Notes: a model not told the origin generated them from the letters alone. Positions 17,101 through 27,692 are shown, counted from the first letter of the stretch. The stretch: 64,000 nt of DNA from Turritopsis dohrnii (GCA_027922465.2 BQMF02000170.1:744001-808000); one strand, 5' to 3'. A program made the numbers and translations.

Positions 17101-17940
17101 ATGGATCGCATTCATCTATTTTTGATAGTGATAGCAACGTCAGCATGTGCATCTATTCTTCAAATGATTTGCATCATGGCATTAGTGAATGCAAAGGCAC
17201 GAAGAAACAGTCAACGGAGTATTCTGATCAGCGTGTCATGCAGTAATATTTTACTCTGTATGACTATTTGGGGAAACTCTATATATCAAAAACTGAACAA
17301 CACACCTATTGATGTGCTATCTCAGCATGATTTTGTGAGAGTGTTAAACTTCAACCTTGGTGTTCTCTATATGTTTTCAGTCAGCTTACTCGTAATTGAT
17401 CGATATTTGATTTTCAAATTGAATATACGTTACCCAACATCGTGGATTAAAAGAAAGAAAACAAAAATTGTGGTTGTGACATGGAGTGTTTTATCAGGAA
17501 GTACAATTATGATTTTGGTATTTTTAGTAGTATCTCCAGCATTGAGAATGCAAATTATGTATGCTTTCACGAAGTTCTTCATAGTTGCAGTTGTAGTATT
17601 ATATCTGTTATTCATCCTAACAAACCTTCTCATTCTTGTGAAACTTAAAAGACACAGTCGACATCATCCTGAGAATAATACCCTCAAAAGTCTTTTACCA
17701 GCACTAGTGGTTGGCAATTACACGATTTTGTATGGTATACCCACTGGTTTGGTCATCCTTTTGGAGATGTTGCAATGGGATTTCGACAAACTGAAACTCC
17801 TTTTCGAATTACAGATTTTAGGTATATATGCCAACAAATTCTGTGATGGAATAATTTACATGGCGACAGTGAAAGAAATAAACATAATAATTGTCCGACG
17901 TTTGACGACTGTTAGATCAAGATCAACCACACGACATTGA
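17101..17940 (+). CDS. Class A-like G-protein-coupled receptor, intronless
   Basis: A 279-residue seven-helix receptor. Predicted helices are at residues 3-29, 40-60, 78-99, 122-144, 154-181, 196-222 and 232-255. An intact DRY motif ends TM3 (residues 100-102, context LLVIDRYLIF). TM7 has NKFCDGIIY at 245-253, where the usual NPxxY proline is replaced. The loops are short and the basic C-terminal tail is brief. The N-terminus has almost no extracellular segment, so either the receptor is minimal or an upstream exon is missed. A possible TATA-like AATATAAAGA lies near 16982, and AATAAA-type words follow near 18494. The ligand cannot be inferred. A frameshifted relative lies inverted at 11548-11800, pointing to a local family. 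Confidence 0.8.
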   Translation: MDRIHLFLIVIATSACASILQMICIMALVNAKARRNSQRSILISVSCSNILLCMTIWGNSIYQKLNNTPIDVLSQHDFVRVLNFNLGVLYMFSVSLLVIDRYLIFKLNIRYPTSWIKRKKTKIVVVTWSVLSGSTIMILVFLVVSPALRMQIMYAFTKFFIVAVVVLYLLFILTNLLILVKLKRHSRHHPENNTLKSLLPALVVGNYTILYGIPTGLVILLEMLQWDFDKLKLLFELQILGIYANKFCDGIIYMATVKEINIIIVRRLTTVRSRSTTRH

Positions 17941-18101
17941 AAGGTATAAACATGATTTTGACATTTATAGAGGATGATTTTGTCAAAGGTAATAGCTTGA
18001 AAACTGAACCTACCATTGATGGTATGATTTTCAGAGGTGTATTCAAGGTCAGTAACAAAAAGTGGAGAAGTCAAACGTTACTATGTTTCTTTTCAGTCTT
18101 A

Positions 18102-18352
18102 AGCCTAGTTCAGACCTGGCGACTACGATGATTAAAATTCAGTGTAATCGTCATGATCGTCTAAATTGAACACTTTTGTAATCGTCAGAATCGTCGTAAA
18201 TGCCTTGCGATCATAAGGATGAAATATTAAAAATTACTGATTGGTTAACTAATTAGTAATGAAATACTTGAGAGTGTTCACACCTGGTGATTGGCAATTG
18301 CGACGATTAATTTATTTTTTAATCGTCGAAATCGCCAGGTCTGAACCAGGCT
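18102..18352. mobile_element. TIR element, AGCCTGGTTCAGACC termini
   Basis: The left end AGCCTAGTTCAGACCTGGCG is mirrored by CGCCAGGTCTGAACCAGGCT at the right end. The subterminal parts are rich in ATCGTC/GACGAT words. No coding capacity is seen. It lies just downstream of the GPCR-like gene. Confidence 0.8.
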
Positions 18353-19007
18353 GTAAGAGTCGATTAGATTACTTGTATGTTTTTCTTTTCTACTTTATGT
18401 GACTAAACTCTCCTTCACAAAGTTTGACTGAACTCTACGTCGCCTCTGATTTTGGAACACTTTTGAGACCTTACAGTCAAGATCAAGTAATGAGCAATAA
18501 AACAGTAAAAATAATTTTTTTTAAGCATCAGTAAATGCTAATAATTTTCTTTTCATGTGGCCTTATTATCTGGTCTGTAGTATATCACAGTTTGCTAAGT
18601 GCGTGCTATTCGTGTCCCTCGAATAATTTACCAATCAGAAATCTAAAGTTTGCACTTGAAACGCTAGTTACCTAGCAGTTGTACCTTTCGCTGTTTATTT
18701 ACCTCCAATAAATGACGGGCTTTCACGAATTGGGACGAATTTGTGGGACCAATAAGGTGAAATTGTGCCATTACATCAAAGGTTTTCCGTCTCTCGTTTT
18801 CAGAAATTTTGTTATTATTGCTAATGTTTTTTTTTGAGAGATCTCGGGTTTTATGGATTACTATGCTCTCTTATTGTCTTTTTATTCAATTCAAAAACAA
18901 GACGCATTTTTGCATACCAGAAAAATTGTATATTCGACAAAAAACATAAAAACAGAACAAAAGTCCGTTCAATCATAGTGTGTTTGTTTATGTTTGATGA
19001 AAAAAAA
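18353..19007. other. Intergenic, no gene recognised
   Basis: No supported coding frame. The stretch separates the GPCR-like gene from the 3' side of the peptide-precursor gene. Confidence 0.4.
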
Positions 19008-19070
19008 TCACTGCGGCTGAGAGCATACTTCATAGGGATAGTGTGTATATTTCTACTCCTCCGCAGTGAT
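19008..19070. mobile_element. Short MITE, TCACTGCG family, copy 2
   Basis: The palindromic ends TCACTGCGGCTGAGAG and CCTCCGCAGTGA are followed by the family's ATTTGCTGACTGGG-type flank. It lies about 140 bases beyond the stop of the peptide-precursor gene. Confidence 0.75.
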
Positions 19071-19206
19071 TTTTCAACAGATTTGCTGACTGGGTAACCC
19101 CTGAACTGATATTCACAGCCACCCCACAGTCCACTTGATTTGTGTTGTAACCGTTTCATAAATACTTAAGAATGCCATGAAAAAAAAATTCCTTTTGAGC
19201 CACAAT

Positions 19207-20632
19207 TTATTTTCCAAATCTTCGGAAGAAACGAAACACTCTTCTGAAAAATCTTCCTCGAAAGAATCGTCGAAACCATCTCCTTCTCCTGCGTCTTCTT
19301 CTTGGATCATTTTCTTCCATTCCTACGAGCAAACAGGTTGAACTTACGTCACTACAAACTTTACGCCAGGTCTGTCTTGGCGTTACGTTTTGTTCGTCTA
19401 CAGTCGAACTCTTAAAGAGAACCATCTAACGCCAGATATTTAAAAATTACTGCCAATAAATTCAATGAATGTTATGCAACTGAACAACTACAAATTGCAC
19501 AGTAATCGTTGTAGTGATGGAGAAGTGTCTAGTTGATACTCCACGCCCACAGTGTGTTCAGTTTGAAGGACTGACTGTACACACGGACCCTCATGAAAGT
19601 TACAACAATGCCATACGAATTTCTGATGATGCGTGAATTACGCATTTGTGAGTCAAGTAGATGGATCGCTTTATTCCAATACCGCTGTATACAATGGCAT
19701 ACTTGCATATAGAGCGTTTTAAAAATCTCCCGTAGTTGTATATTTTTTAATTCCAGGACAGTCTGTGTCAAAAGTCGAAGTATTTTAAGGACTTACTATA
19801 GTTGTCCTCCTCGTCTAATGTACTCTCATCATCTGAACAAAAGCGTGTGTAATTTCAATACGTTGAAAGAAGAGTTGGAAGAGCGAGGTAATGGCAAGGT
19901 TCTATGCCCTCTACGCCCTTACTCATGATTTGCTGAAGTGACAATAACTCACCGTCATTTTCAGGAAGAATTACATCCAGATTGTTGTCTTTTTCTACAC
20001 AAACAATTTTTTCCATCAAACCAAAAAAATATAACAACGAATTTGATTTAATTGACTTCAAATTCCCTACCGTTTTCATGTTCGATCAGTTTCGATAGCA
20101 CTTCATCCAAGTTACCTTCGTTGATTTTTGTATTCTCTTAAAAATCAAACAAATTGTTTTCAAGAAACATCAATGAGGTGAAATTGAAAAAAAAAATTCA
20201 CAAATACATCTTGTTAGCCCTGTGCCAATCAAACCTTCAAAAGCTTATTTCAAACGCTGGTGTTTTACCATACACAAACTCTTTTAGATTAAGATTAAGA
20301 GGAAAAATAAACAGTAAACAATACCTTCATTCTCTCCGTCCTCCATGTGATATGCTGAAATAAAAGTTGAAGAGGAGTAATAAAAAAGAGACCCCATTTC
20401 TCTTTGATAAATACACAGGACTTCCGTTGCATTCAATGGTGAGCTTGAGTTTTTGGGAAGTTGACCCCTTGATTCCGAATTCTCAGACTAGAACTGTAAT
20501 AAAGTTCTTGAATACTTTTGCTGATAAAAAACGTACGCGTAACTGCGACAAAACGCCATCGGAACGAATCCTTCCCATGATACACTTACCCGTAACGGCG
20601 CAAATAACGAAACATAACAAAAGGAGCCTCAT
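19207..20632 (-). CDS. Secreted cationic peptide precursor, antimicrobial-peptide-like
   Basis: Proposed exons in coding order: 20632-20590 (signal peptide MRLLLLCFVICAVT), 20354-20325, 20136-20071, 19994-19953, 19832-19797, about 19410-19365, and 19322-19207. The first five junctions are GT-AG with phase 1 throughout. The middle exons encode an acidic spacer (for example DDESTLDEEDNY). The last exon encodes MEENDP, eight Arg, a 21-residue block made almost only of Phe and Arg (one Trp, one Gly, one Val), then Gly-Lys-stop, a classic C-terminal amidation signal. Signal, acidic pro-region and basic amidated C-terminus is the layout of antimicrobial precursors such as arminins; no sequence family is recognised. 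Odd: the join between 19797 and 19410 does not keep phase, so a small exon is probably missed or a junction is misread. A neuropeptide ending in RFamide is the main alternative. Confidence 0.65.
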
Positions 20633-20776
20633 CGTACTAAAAAAACAAAAACAAAATGTTTTGACGTGAAGTGAAGAAGAAAGTCACCGAACATGTATCC
20701 TACTCTTTGCAAAAGCACTTTCTTCAAGATCTTGATATTCAAAATTCACGAAAAAGCAAAATGAAGACTAAGTGTT

Positions 20777-20783
20777 CTTTATA
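20777..20783 (-). promoter_or_regulatory. Candidate TATA box for the peptide-precursor gene
   Basis: The minus strand reads TATAAAG about 145 bases upstream of the precursor's start codon, a reasonable distance for a short 5' UTR. This is a single-motif inference. A second TATAAAA-like word occurs at about 20950. Confidence 0.3.
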
Positions 20784-21180
20784 ATGAAATCAGTCTTTTC
20801 TATGGGGGTATGTGTTTGCTAGGGCCATCAAAAACGCAATGTCTGATAAAGAAAAGTGTATAATGCGCCTTACCTTGATACCTTGATAGTTGAATCTTGG
20901 TATTCCACTGAATATTGTAACCGAATATTGCAACTGAATTGTGCAACCTTTTTTATAGGACAGGGACTTCCTTGTTATTAAAATCTGTGAATTGCATGTG
21001 ATTGAAAAAATCCATCAACACGAATAGTACTATCTGTTTTCGTCAAGATAGGACTTTCAGGTGTTAAAGAGAAGCCTCATTGGTTTGTAGATTTAGCTCA
21101 GAAGTTTATTGGGAGATAGCAAGGAAGTCAACCTTTCCTTTAATAACTATGTTCCTAATCTGATCAGATCTTAAAATGAC

Positions 21181-21890
21181 TCTTCCGATATGGATAATTG
21201 TTTCATAACACTTCTCCCCATGATCATCCTTGATGATTTTATCTACTGATTAATTGGTACTTGTTGTTTCTGTAAAGAAGTTTATATTTCCTTGTTTGAT
21301 AGTTATAACAACTTGTTTGTGAAACTAAAACACCAAGTTGATAGCAGTGGTTTAACTTAGGCCGTCTTTTTTTGCGTCGCCTTATTTTAGCGATTTTAGC
21401 GAATGAGCATACCCTATTTTTGCTAAATTAAAGTTGCGGAAAACTTAAATTTCGCAAAACTTTTCCCCAGACCGAATTCATTGCTTCGTTTTATCCACGA
21501 GAGCAACTTGACAGAGCAGATCATTCTTACAGGGTATGAAAATAGAAAAAACTGTCTATTTTATTTCTCATCTACGATCTTTGATGTCTTATGTCGAAAT
21601 CAGGAATAATTTGAGTACTAAACAAAACGGAGAAATGATCCATTTGTATACACAAGGATTATTAAGTATATACCTCTGTGAAGTTTTTTGAAAATCATGT
21701 TTGTTTGTTTTTTTACCTTCTGGCAATTTTACCGTAATTTCCCACTCGCTAATTAAGCAGTCATTCGCTTACTGACGCAAAAAAAAAAAAAGTCGGGCTA
21801 AGGTAACTTATCTCTTGTACTTTCGTAGAAGTGGAATTACACACAAGGCCAGTAATTTTTAAGGCGACATCAGTTCATTTCAATAGTGGC
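21181..21890 (+). repeat. Local segmental duplication, copy A (contains an insertion)
   Basis: The block GATATGGATAATTGTTTCAT ... CACACAAGGCCAGTA matches 22709-22965 at high identity, once the TIR element at 21356-21803 is removed. No gene is evident in either copy. Confidence 0.8.
21356..21803. mobile_element. TIR element CTTAGGCCGTC...GCTAAGG with preserved empty site
   Basis: The ends CTTAGGCCGTCTTTTTTTGC and GACGC(A)nGTCGGGCTAAGG are inverted repeats. TAA flanks both sides (21353-21355 and 21804-21806). The paralogous copy at about 22876-22885 reads GTTTAACTTATC with no insertion, giving a clean empty site and a 3-base TAA duplication, as in PIF/Harbinger insertions. There is no coding region. 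Confidence 0.8.
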
Positions 21891-21959
21891 ATATGGCGGT
21901 CCAAGTGACGTAGATTTACACGGGTGCGCCGACGAAGTTCTATTTTGCTTCATGACTTA

Positions 21960-22535
21960 GAGTGTGTTTACATGAGAGCCGTAGTGAACTCAAACCGGTT
22001 TGAAAATTTAAGCTGTTTGAAATCGGCTATCTGTTTACATGAGAAATTTCGATACGGTCTTGGCGAGTTTTGTCGAGTAAAAATCGAAACAATAGATTTA
22101 CTAGTTTCTAGCTCTCTCCACGAGTGCGTTTTTACATAAGAGCCATGCTGAACTCACAACGGTTTGAGATTTCAATACGGGTAGAAATATTTTCTATACA
22201 CGATTGAATAAATTTAGCACATTCTGCATTTTTATTTCATATGTGTCAGCAAAATTTAGTTAACATGCGCATGCTTGTTAACACATTTTATGATAAAACA
22301 ATGAAATGTGAAAACTTTCACACCTTTCCAAGCCGTATCGAAATTTCAAACCTACTTTACAAGTAGGTTTGAAATCATCACGGGTAGAATTTCAGTACGG
22401 CCGTTATCATGTAAACAGCGCTGAAGGTTTGACCAGGAGCCGTAGTGAAATAATTACCCGTATCGAAACTCGTAACGGGAGGATTGAAATTTCAAACCGG
22501 TTTGAGTTCACTATGGCTCTCATGTAAACGCACTC
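21960..22535. mobile_element. TIR element, GAGTGCGTTTACATGAGAGC family
   Basis: The left GAGTGTGTTTACATGAGAGC is mirrored by GCTCTCATGTAAACGCACTC on the right, with TTA flanking both sides (21957-21959 and 22536-22538). Long subterminal inverted blocks contain CAAACCGGTTTG. Internal partial copies of the terminus (for example at about 22120-22165) suggest internal duplication. A solo right-end fragment lies at 23846-23914. No transposase frame is present. Confidence 0.85.
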
Positions 22536-22708
22536 TTAATTTATGCGATTATTATGCCTGATTCAAGCAATTTCAGGTCCTTAGCCGAAAGCATGGCTTT
22601 AGAACATTCACCAGCATGTTTCTTCGAGGGAGGAACTGCCATGTTGTTGTTGAGAGCGAAGAAAATTGTGGAATTTTGTAGGCATGTTAGGTGCTAGTTC
22701 TTACTGGC

Positions 22709-22965
22709 CGATTTTTGATATGGATAGTTGTTGTATAACACTTTTCCCCATGATCATCCTCGATGATTATATGTACTGACTAATTGGTACTTATTGCTTT
22801 TGTAAAAAAGTTTATATTTCCTTGTTTGATAGTTATAACAACTCGTTTGTGAAACTAAAACCCCAAGTTGATAGCATCGGTTTAACTTATCCGTGGTACT
22901 TTCGTAACAGTGGAATTACACACAAGGCCAGTAGTTTTTATCGCGACATCAGTTCATTTCAACCT
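22709..22965 (+). repeat. Local segmental duplication, copy B (empty site)
   Basis: Paralogue of 21181-21890 without the 448-base TIR insertion. Shared words include CCCCATGATCATCCT and TTTATATTTCCTTGTTTGAT. Confidence 0.8.
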
Positions 22966-23845
22966 CCCAATGCCTTTATTCTTCAACATTTTACTTACAT
23001 AATATAGAAGTTTTGCTGTAAAAAAGCATATGACATAATTACGTCTATCCATTACAGAGCTTTGCGTACCCAACCTCGAACCCAGGGTCTCTTGCCTTTT
23101 CGATATACGGATCCGTTCGAGGTTAAGCCATTCGAAATGCAGCCACGCTTACATTCTACAAAAGACAGTTGTTAAGTCAATTCTTGCCAAAATGTTAAAA
23201 CTATTTATGGTAGAAGTTTATAAGGCTGTCAATATCAAATATTTTTCAGAAAAATGAATCTAAAATCTAACCTTAGAAGAGGTAACCTAAAAGTTCTACG
23301 AGCTTCAAATACTATAAGTTGTAATTTCTTCGAGATAGTTTGGGGCCATGTTAACTTTTGTTTCATAACAGACTTCAATGAATTTGAGTCAGTTATAATT
23401 TCCATTCCAATTTAAACACTCTGTGGGACTCATTAACCTTTTCAACGGAGTATCTTGACCAGTAACTATTGTTGGTTTCGATGTTGTAAATTTATTTCCA
23501 ATCATAGGTACACAGAAAGATTCCACAGTCACCTCAATTATGAATGGCTTATTTACTAATTAAACGTCGGTGTTCGCCATTATTTCTAAATTTTGACTGA
23601 GGTTTCAATCTAAATTTCTAGTCCAAGAAATTTACAAAATCCATTTCGTATGATGTGTAATAGAATTTTCAACAATCATTTCATGACGACATAACGGCGT
23701 ACTTAAAAATCACAACATCTTAGATTACTTTTGCTGTTGCTATGATAGTGTGTCAACATGTTCTTTATCGTTGTTCAAGAATGTAATGGTTTTAAAGAAA
23801 ACTCCTCATATAGGTCGAACAACAAACAAATTGATACACCAAGCT

Positions 23846-23914
23846 CACCATGGGGATTGAAATTTCAAACCGGTTTGAGTTCAGTACAGCTCTCATGTAA
23901 ACGCACTCTAAATG
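23846..23914. mobile_element. Solo end of the GAGTGCGTTTACATGAGAGC element
   Basis: It reads GAAATTTCAAACCGGTTTGA then GCTCTCATGTAAACGCACTC, the right terminus of the element at 21960-22535. The rest of the element is absent. Confidence 0.8.
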
Positions 23915-24982
23915 TAACAACAATGATATCTCTAACAAAACAGTTATTGTATTGTTTTATTCTTTATTATTCTTTATTATTCTTTTTTATTATTATTATC
24001 TTATTATACTAATTCGCAATTGTGTGTCACACTTTTATTTTAGAGAGTGACATATTTGTTTTTTTTTTACGGTCAAATCCTTCTTATTTTTTCCCTTTTC
24101 GTCGTAAAGCCACGCAAATGCGAGAGCGTTTTTTTTGATTTTCCGCGATTAGTATATGCTCCTCCGTTTTGTTATTTTTGGTTTGCGCAGTGGAAGTCAG
24201 CCGAAAAACGTCTTTGGAGGAGTGCGAGCAATGCAATTTCTTCGTTCGAAATTTGTCAACGATCATTTCGTGAGCAAGAAACTTCGCGAAGAAGAAGTGT
24301 TTCTTTTTGTATACGAATATTTTAATTTAAATTGGATTGTTTTAGGCAGTTTCTGTATCGTGAAGTGTGGAAGCAAATCGACGAAAGAACTGACGAAGAA
24401 ACGCTGGTTTGTATGCACGAAGGTATTGTTATTATTATAAAACGTTTTATTATCGTGTTTATTGCTAAACTTTTACTCTTATTAGCACGTGTAAGTGAGT
24501 TAGTTGTTTGTTTACAATGAAAAATCATATTGAGCATACAGAAGAAGTGCAGTGAAGTTTTTAAAAATTGGCTGTGCAGAACGAACGGACAGGTCTATAC
24601 GGAAAGTAGTAATATCATAAGACTTTTATTGTTTAATATTTTAGATTAATAAAAGAACAGGTTTTTAAATGTTTGTTTACGTTTTAGTTATCAAATATCG
24701 CTATACAGAAGAAAGTGCAGTGGAGAAATGCAGTTTGATGTTTATTTACACAGTAAAGGTGATGATACACGAGTCGATTTTTTGCTTGCGACATGTGGAA
24801 CCCATATTGCGCATTGTCGAATTCGATAAATTGAAGGGTGTATCATGCGAAAATTGCTTGTTGAAAAGTGTTGAAATTGTGATCTTTCGATGTCGAAAAA
24901 TTTCCAACATGTTGGAAATTTTTCGACAAATTTTCATACTCAAAGTGCGTTTTAAAGAGATTTCAGCTTATTTTTTGTTGTT

Positions 24983-25183
24983 TTGAAGAAAAAAAATCAT
25001 TTTTCATCTGCATACGTACTCATTAACATGGCAAGTAAATATGATTTTACAGAAACATTTATCAGTGAATGGTCACAGGAAGAAAGTTTATGGAATGTAA
25101 GAAACAATTTATATAAAAACAGGGTAGAAAAAGCGAATGCTATCAAGAGGTTGTGTGAGAAGCTTGAAATTTCAGGTAAATAA
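24983..25183 (+). pseudogene. MADF-like domain fragment of a Harbinger element
   Basis: Residues around FISEWSQEESLWNVRNNLYK, then AIKRLCEKLEISG, have the MADF/Myb-like pattern (acidic start, LWN, YKN, aromatic/Leu spacing) of the second protein of PIF/Harbinger transposons, a DNA-binding partner of the transposase. In the genomic frame the protein runs into a stop after ISGK; a GGTAAATAA there could be a splice donor. Only about 45 residues of domain remain. Confidence 0.6.
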
Positions 25184-25211
25184 TATATATATTGCTTTAA
25201 ATCAAAAATAC

Positions 25212-25409
25212 TTAAAAAAGAAAGAAATAGTAATCGGCTTCGCTTTCTAGTCTAAATTCCCTTAGAAGCGTATCGTAGATCCCAAACGTTGTCCTTTTCT
25301 TCAGCCATGGCTTTGTCCAGATCTTTCTTTTTTTTGTCTTTTTCTTCGTACATTCAGAAATAATAATACACGCTGCGGCTATAATATCGTCTTCACTTTC
25401 TGAAGACAT
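25212..25409 (-). pseudogene. HARBI1-like transposase N-terminal fragment
   Basis: The minus frame has an acidic start (MSSESEDDIIAAA), a basic stretch and KIWTKPWLKKRTTFGIYDTL followed by LLREFRLESEADYYFF. The WTKPWL..R...G.Y..L..ELRLE..DYY pattern is typical of the region preceding the DDE nuclease in Harbinger transposases. The nuclease itself is absent, so the protein cannot be active. Confidence 0.7.
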
Positions 25410-26263
25410 TTTTTAGAAAGAAAATTGCTCGCGTGTATCATGTGTTTCGACAGCAATTTTTTATTAAAAAAAGTGGCATGCGCAATATGGGTTCGACATG
25501 TCGAAAGGAAAAAATCGACTGGTGTATCATCACCTTAAGGAATGGTTTTAATTTAGTTTTGAAAGATTAATTGATTTAGCTTTGAGTGGATGTCTCAGTT
25601 ATTCTGTCGTTTAGTATGTGTATATGCTGCTGGATGAAAAGGAAGCCGAGAGAAATTTGTTTTGGTAATGCGCGCTATTATTACATTAAAAATGGTCCTA
25701 CAGCTATGAATGTTTTTATTTCTCATGACGCTGTGGAAGTGGGGAATGTGTTATGCTGTCTAATTGTATCTATTGTATCTAATTTATATCGATGCTTGAT
25801 GCTTTTGTCTGCCTGCCAAAAAGTACAAAATCTACTGGAAAATACAGAAAGTTTAGCAGTTTTCCCAAACGAAGAGAGCAGTTTTATGTATTTCACTTAA
25901 AAAAAATGGTAGCGAAAGTGTTTTATAAATACCTATGTATGTTTGTGCTGGAAAGTAAATAAAGTATTAGTAATTTGTTTACAGGTATGAATATAGAAGT
26001 AAAGAGTTTAGAAGTGTTTGAAAATGTCTACAGAAGATGATCAATGCTGTTTAGTAGTTTACTAACATGTGAATTGGCAGTGAAAGGTATCCCATTTTGT
26101 TTGAAGTTCAGCTAAAGTTAAAATAGTATAAATCTATTTAGTTATAAACACAGTTGGTATGCTGGATAAATAAGAATAAAGGGTTGTTTAACTGTTGTGA
26201 ATTAGCCAGAGGAGATTTTAATTCAGATTAAAAATGTGGTTGTTTTCAATTTTTTATAAACTC

Positions 26264-26310
26264 TTTAGATATATATATATAAATATATAATATATATATA
26301 TATATATAAA
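26264..26310. repeat. AT dinucleotide repeat
   Basis: An uninterrupted to near-perfect (AT)n tract within the first long Helitron-like unit; it is absent from the corresponding place in the last unit. Confidence 0.9.
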
Positions 26311-27172
26311 TTCTGTTTGTGTTTTTAATTATTATTCATAAGGTAGATGTGAATGGATTATGTATTTAAGAAGTTCATTTGTTATTACTGTGCAATGAAA
26401 TGTTTATGCATTATTTTGTGTTATGGTAATCGTTTACGTACCTGGGTATATATATAAGTTTGGCATTATGATTTTATTTGTGACTTTTTATCTTCTGGGT
26501 AAATTTTTGTTTTAAGGATAAATGCGTAGTTGAATTTCATTTTTTGTTGTTGTTGTTTATTTCAATATTCTTATAGCATGATTAGGTTTTCGGTATTACA
26601 ATTCAAGTATTAATTTTTTAGGTAATAATAAAAAAAGCATAAAGAAATGAAACTCATGGTTTTAATCATGACGTTGATGGTTTTGGGAAGAACAGACTAT
26701 ATATCATTTCAAAAATTCATTAATGGTTGCAGTCGAGTAGTAACTTTGGAACAAAAGAAAAAGTTGGAAGGTATCAATTTGTTTTGAATTAACATTTTGT
26801 TATGTTTGGTTTTGTATGTCTAGGTAAACAGTTCTGTGTTATATATTGCACTTTTTTTTGTGAACATTTCTTCTCTTCTCCGTATAAATATATATTCTGA
26901 GCCATGTTGCTATTTGTTTCTGTTTTAAACATTTTGAATGTAAGAAATGAATTAAAAAATTAATGCCTGTAAAAACTTTTCACGACTTAAATTTTGCGAC
27001 ACAACACATACTGAACATGGGTGGCGAGCGACGCCACCTGGGATGTTTTTGAGTTGCGATTCTATGATTTATTTTTTCGTCACGGGGTACGTACACGGGA
27101 ATGGTGGATTTGACCTAATGTTTTCGAAGTTAAGTTCGGTAAAAAGTTTTTACCCGGGATACTAGTCTTCTA

Positions 27173-27692
27173 TCTACTTATACTAATCCGCAATCGTGCA
27201 TCCCACTTTTATTTTAGAGAGTCTTTGTTTTTTTGTTTTTTAATGGTCAAAACCTTCTTAATCGTGGTCATTTTTTCGTTAGACCATTGATAATTGACGA
27301 TTAGTATAATAGCACGCGGCGTGACGTCAGTTTTTTTATCTTATCACGGGGGAACCATTGCATTGCATCCCCAATCGAACGCGACGTTTTTGGGGAAATA
27401 TCTCGAGAACCAATAGGGATAACTGACGTTTTTAAGGGTCGGCGATACGGTACTGCGGCTATGACGTCATCAAAATCTTTGATCGCTGATATCTCTGCAA
27501 CGGTTGGTCGTAGCGAAACAATCCCGTACATTTTTTTGCTCAGTTTTTCGAGCTCTACAACATGGGTACACTTTCCATTTCCAATTCCTTGATTGAAATT
27601 TTCGTCACGGGGTACACACACGGGAACGCGTCGTATTTCTGCAGATTCTTTTCGAAATTAAAGTCGTAAAAAACTTTTACGCGAGATACTAG
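27173..27692 (+). mobile_element. Short Helitron-like element, array unit 2
   Basis: It starts TCTACTTATACTAATCCGC and ends with the hairpin CGTAAAAAACTTTTACG, then CGAGATACTAG. The next unit begins directly after CTAG. It contains the family-wide GGGATAACTGACGTT and TATGACGTCATC words found in all short units. Confidence 0.75.

Larger units (their letters stand above)
24757..25535. mobile_element. PIF/Harbinger-type element nested in the Helitron-like unit
   Basis: Terminal inverted repeats of about 58 bases start AGGTGATGATACAC and include ACCCATATTGCGCAT. TAA flanks both sides (24754-24756 and 25536-25538), the TWA-type duplication of PIF/Harbinger elements. Inside are a plus-strand MADF-like frame and a minus-strand HARBI1 N-terminal-like frame, entered separately. 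The catalytic part of the transposase is missing. The related unit at 29929-32474 is uninterrupted at this place. Confidence 0.85.
23999..27165 (+). mobile_element. Long Helitron-like element, array unit 1
   Basis: It starts TCTTATTATACTAATTCGC after a host A and ends with the hairpin GGTAAAAAGTTTTTACC, then CGGGATACTAG. A 5' TC with a 3' hairpin plus CTAG (CTRR) is the Helitron signature. It shares most of its length with the element at 29929-32474 but has a PIF/Harbinger-type insertion at 24757-25535. No Rep/helicase frame is seen, so it is non-autonomous. A stretch near 24180-24300, conserved in both long copies, could be captured host sequence, but I do not recognise it. Confidence 0.75.

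Noticed and set aside
19113..19310. Acidic minus-strand frame (MIQEEDAGEGDGF...) overlapping the peptide precursor
   Set aside because: It is a shifted reading of the Arg/Phe exon; the cationic frame has a matching acceptor, phase and amidation signal.
24047..24440. Overlapping frames in the 5' part of the long Helitron-like unit
   Set aside because: Both strands are open in several frames and no known domain is visible; kept only as possible captured sequence.
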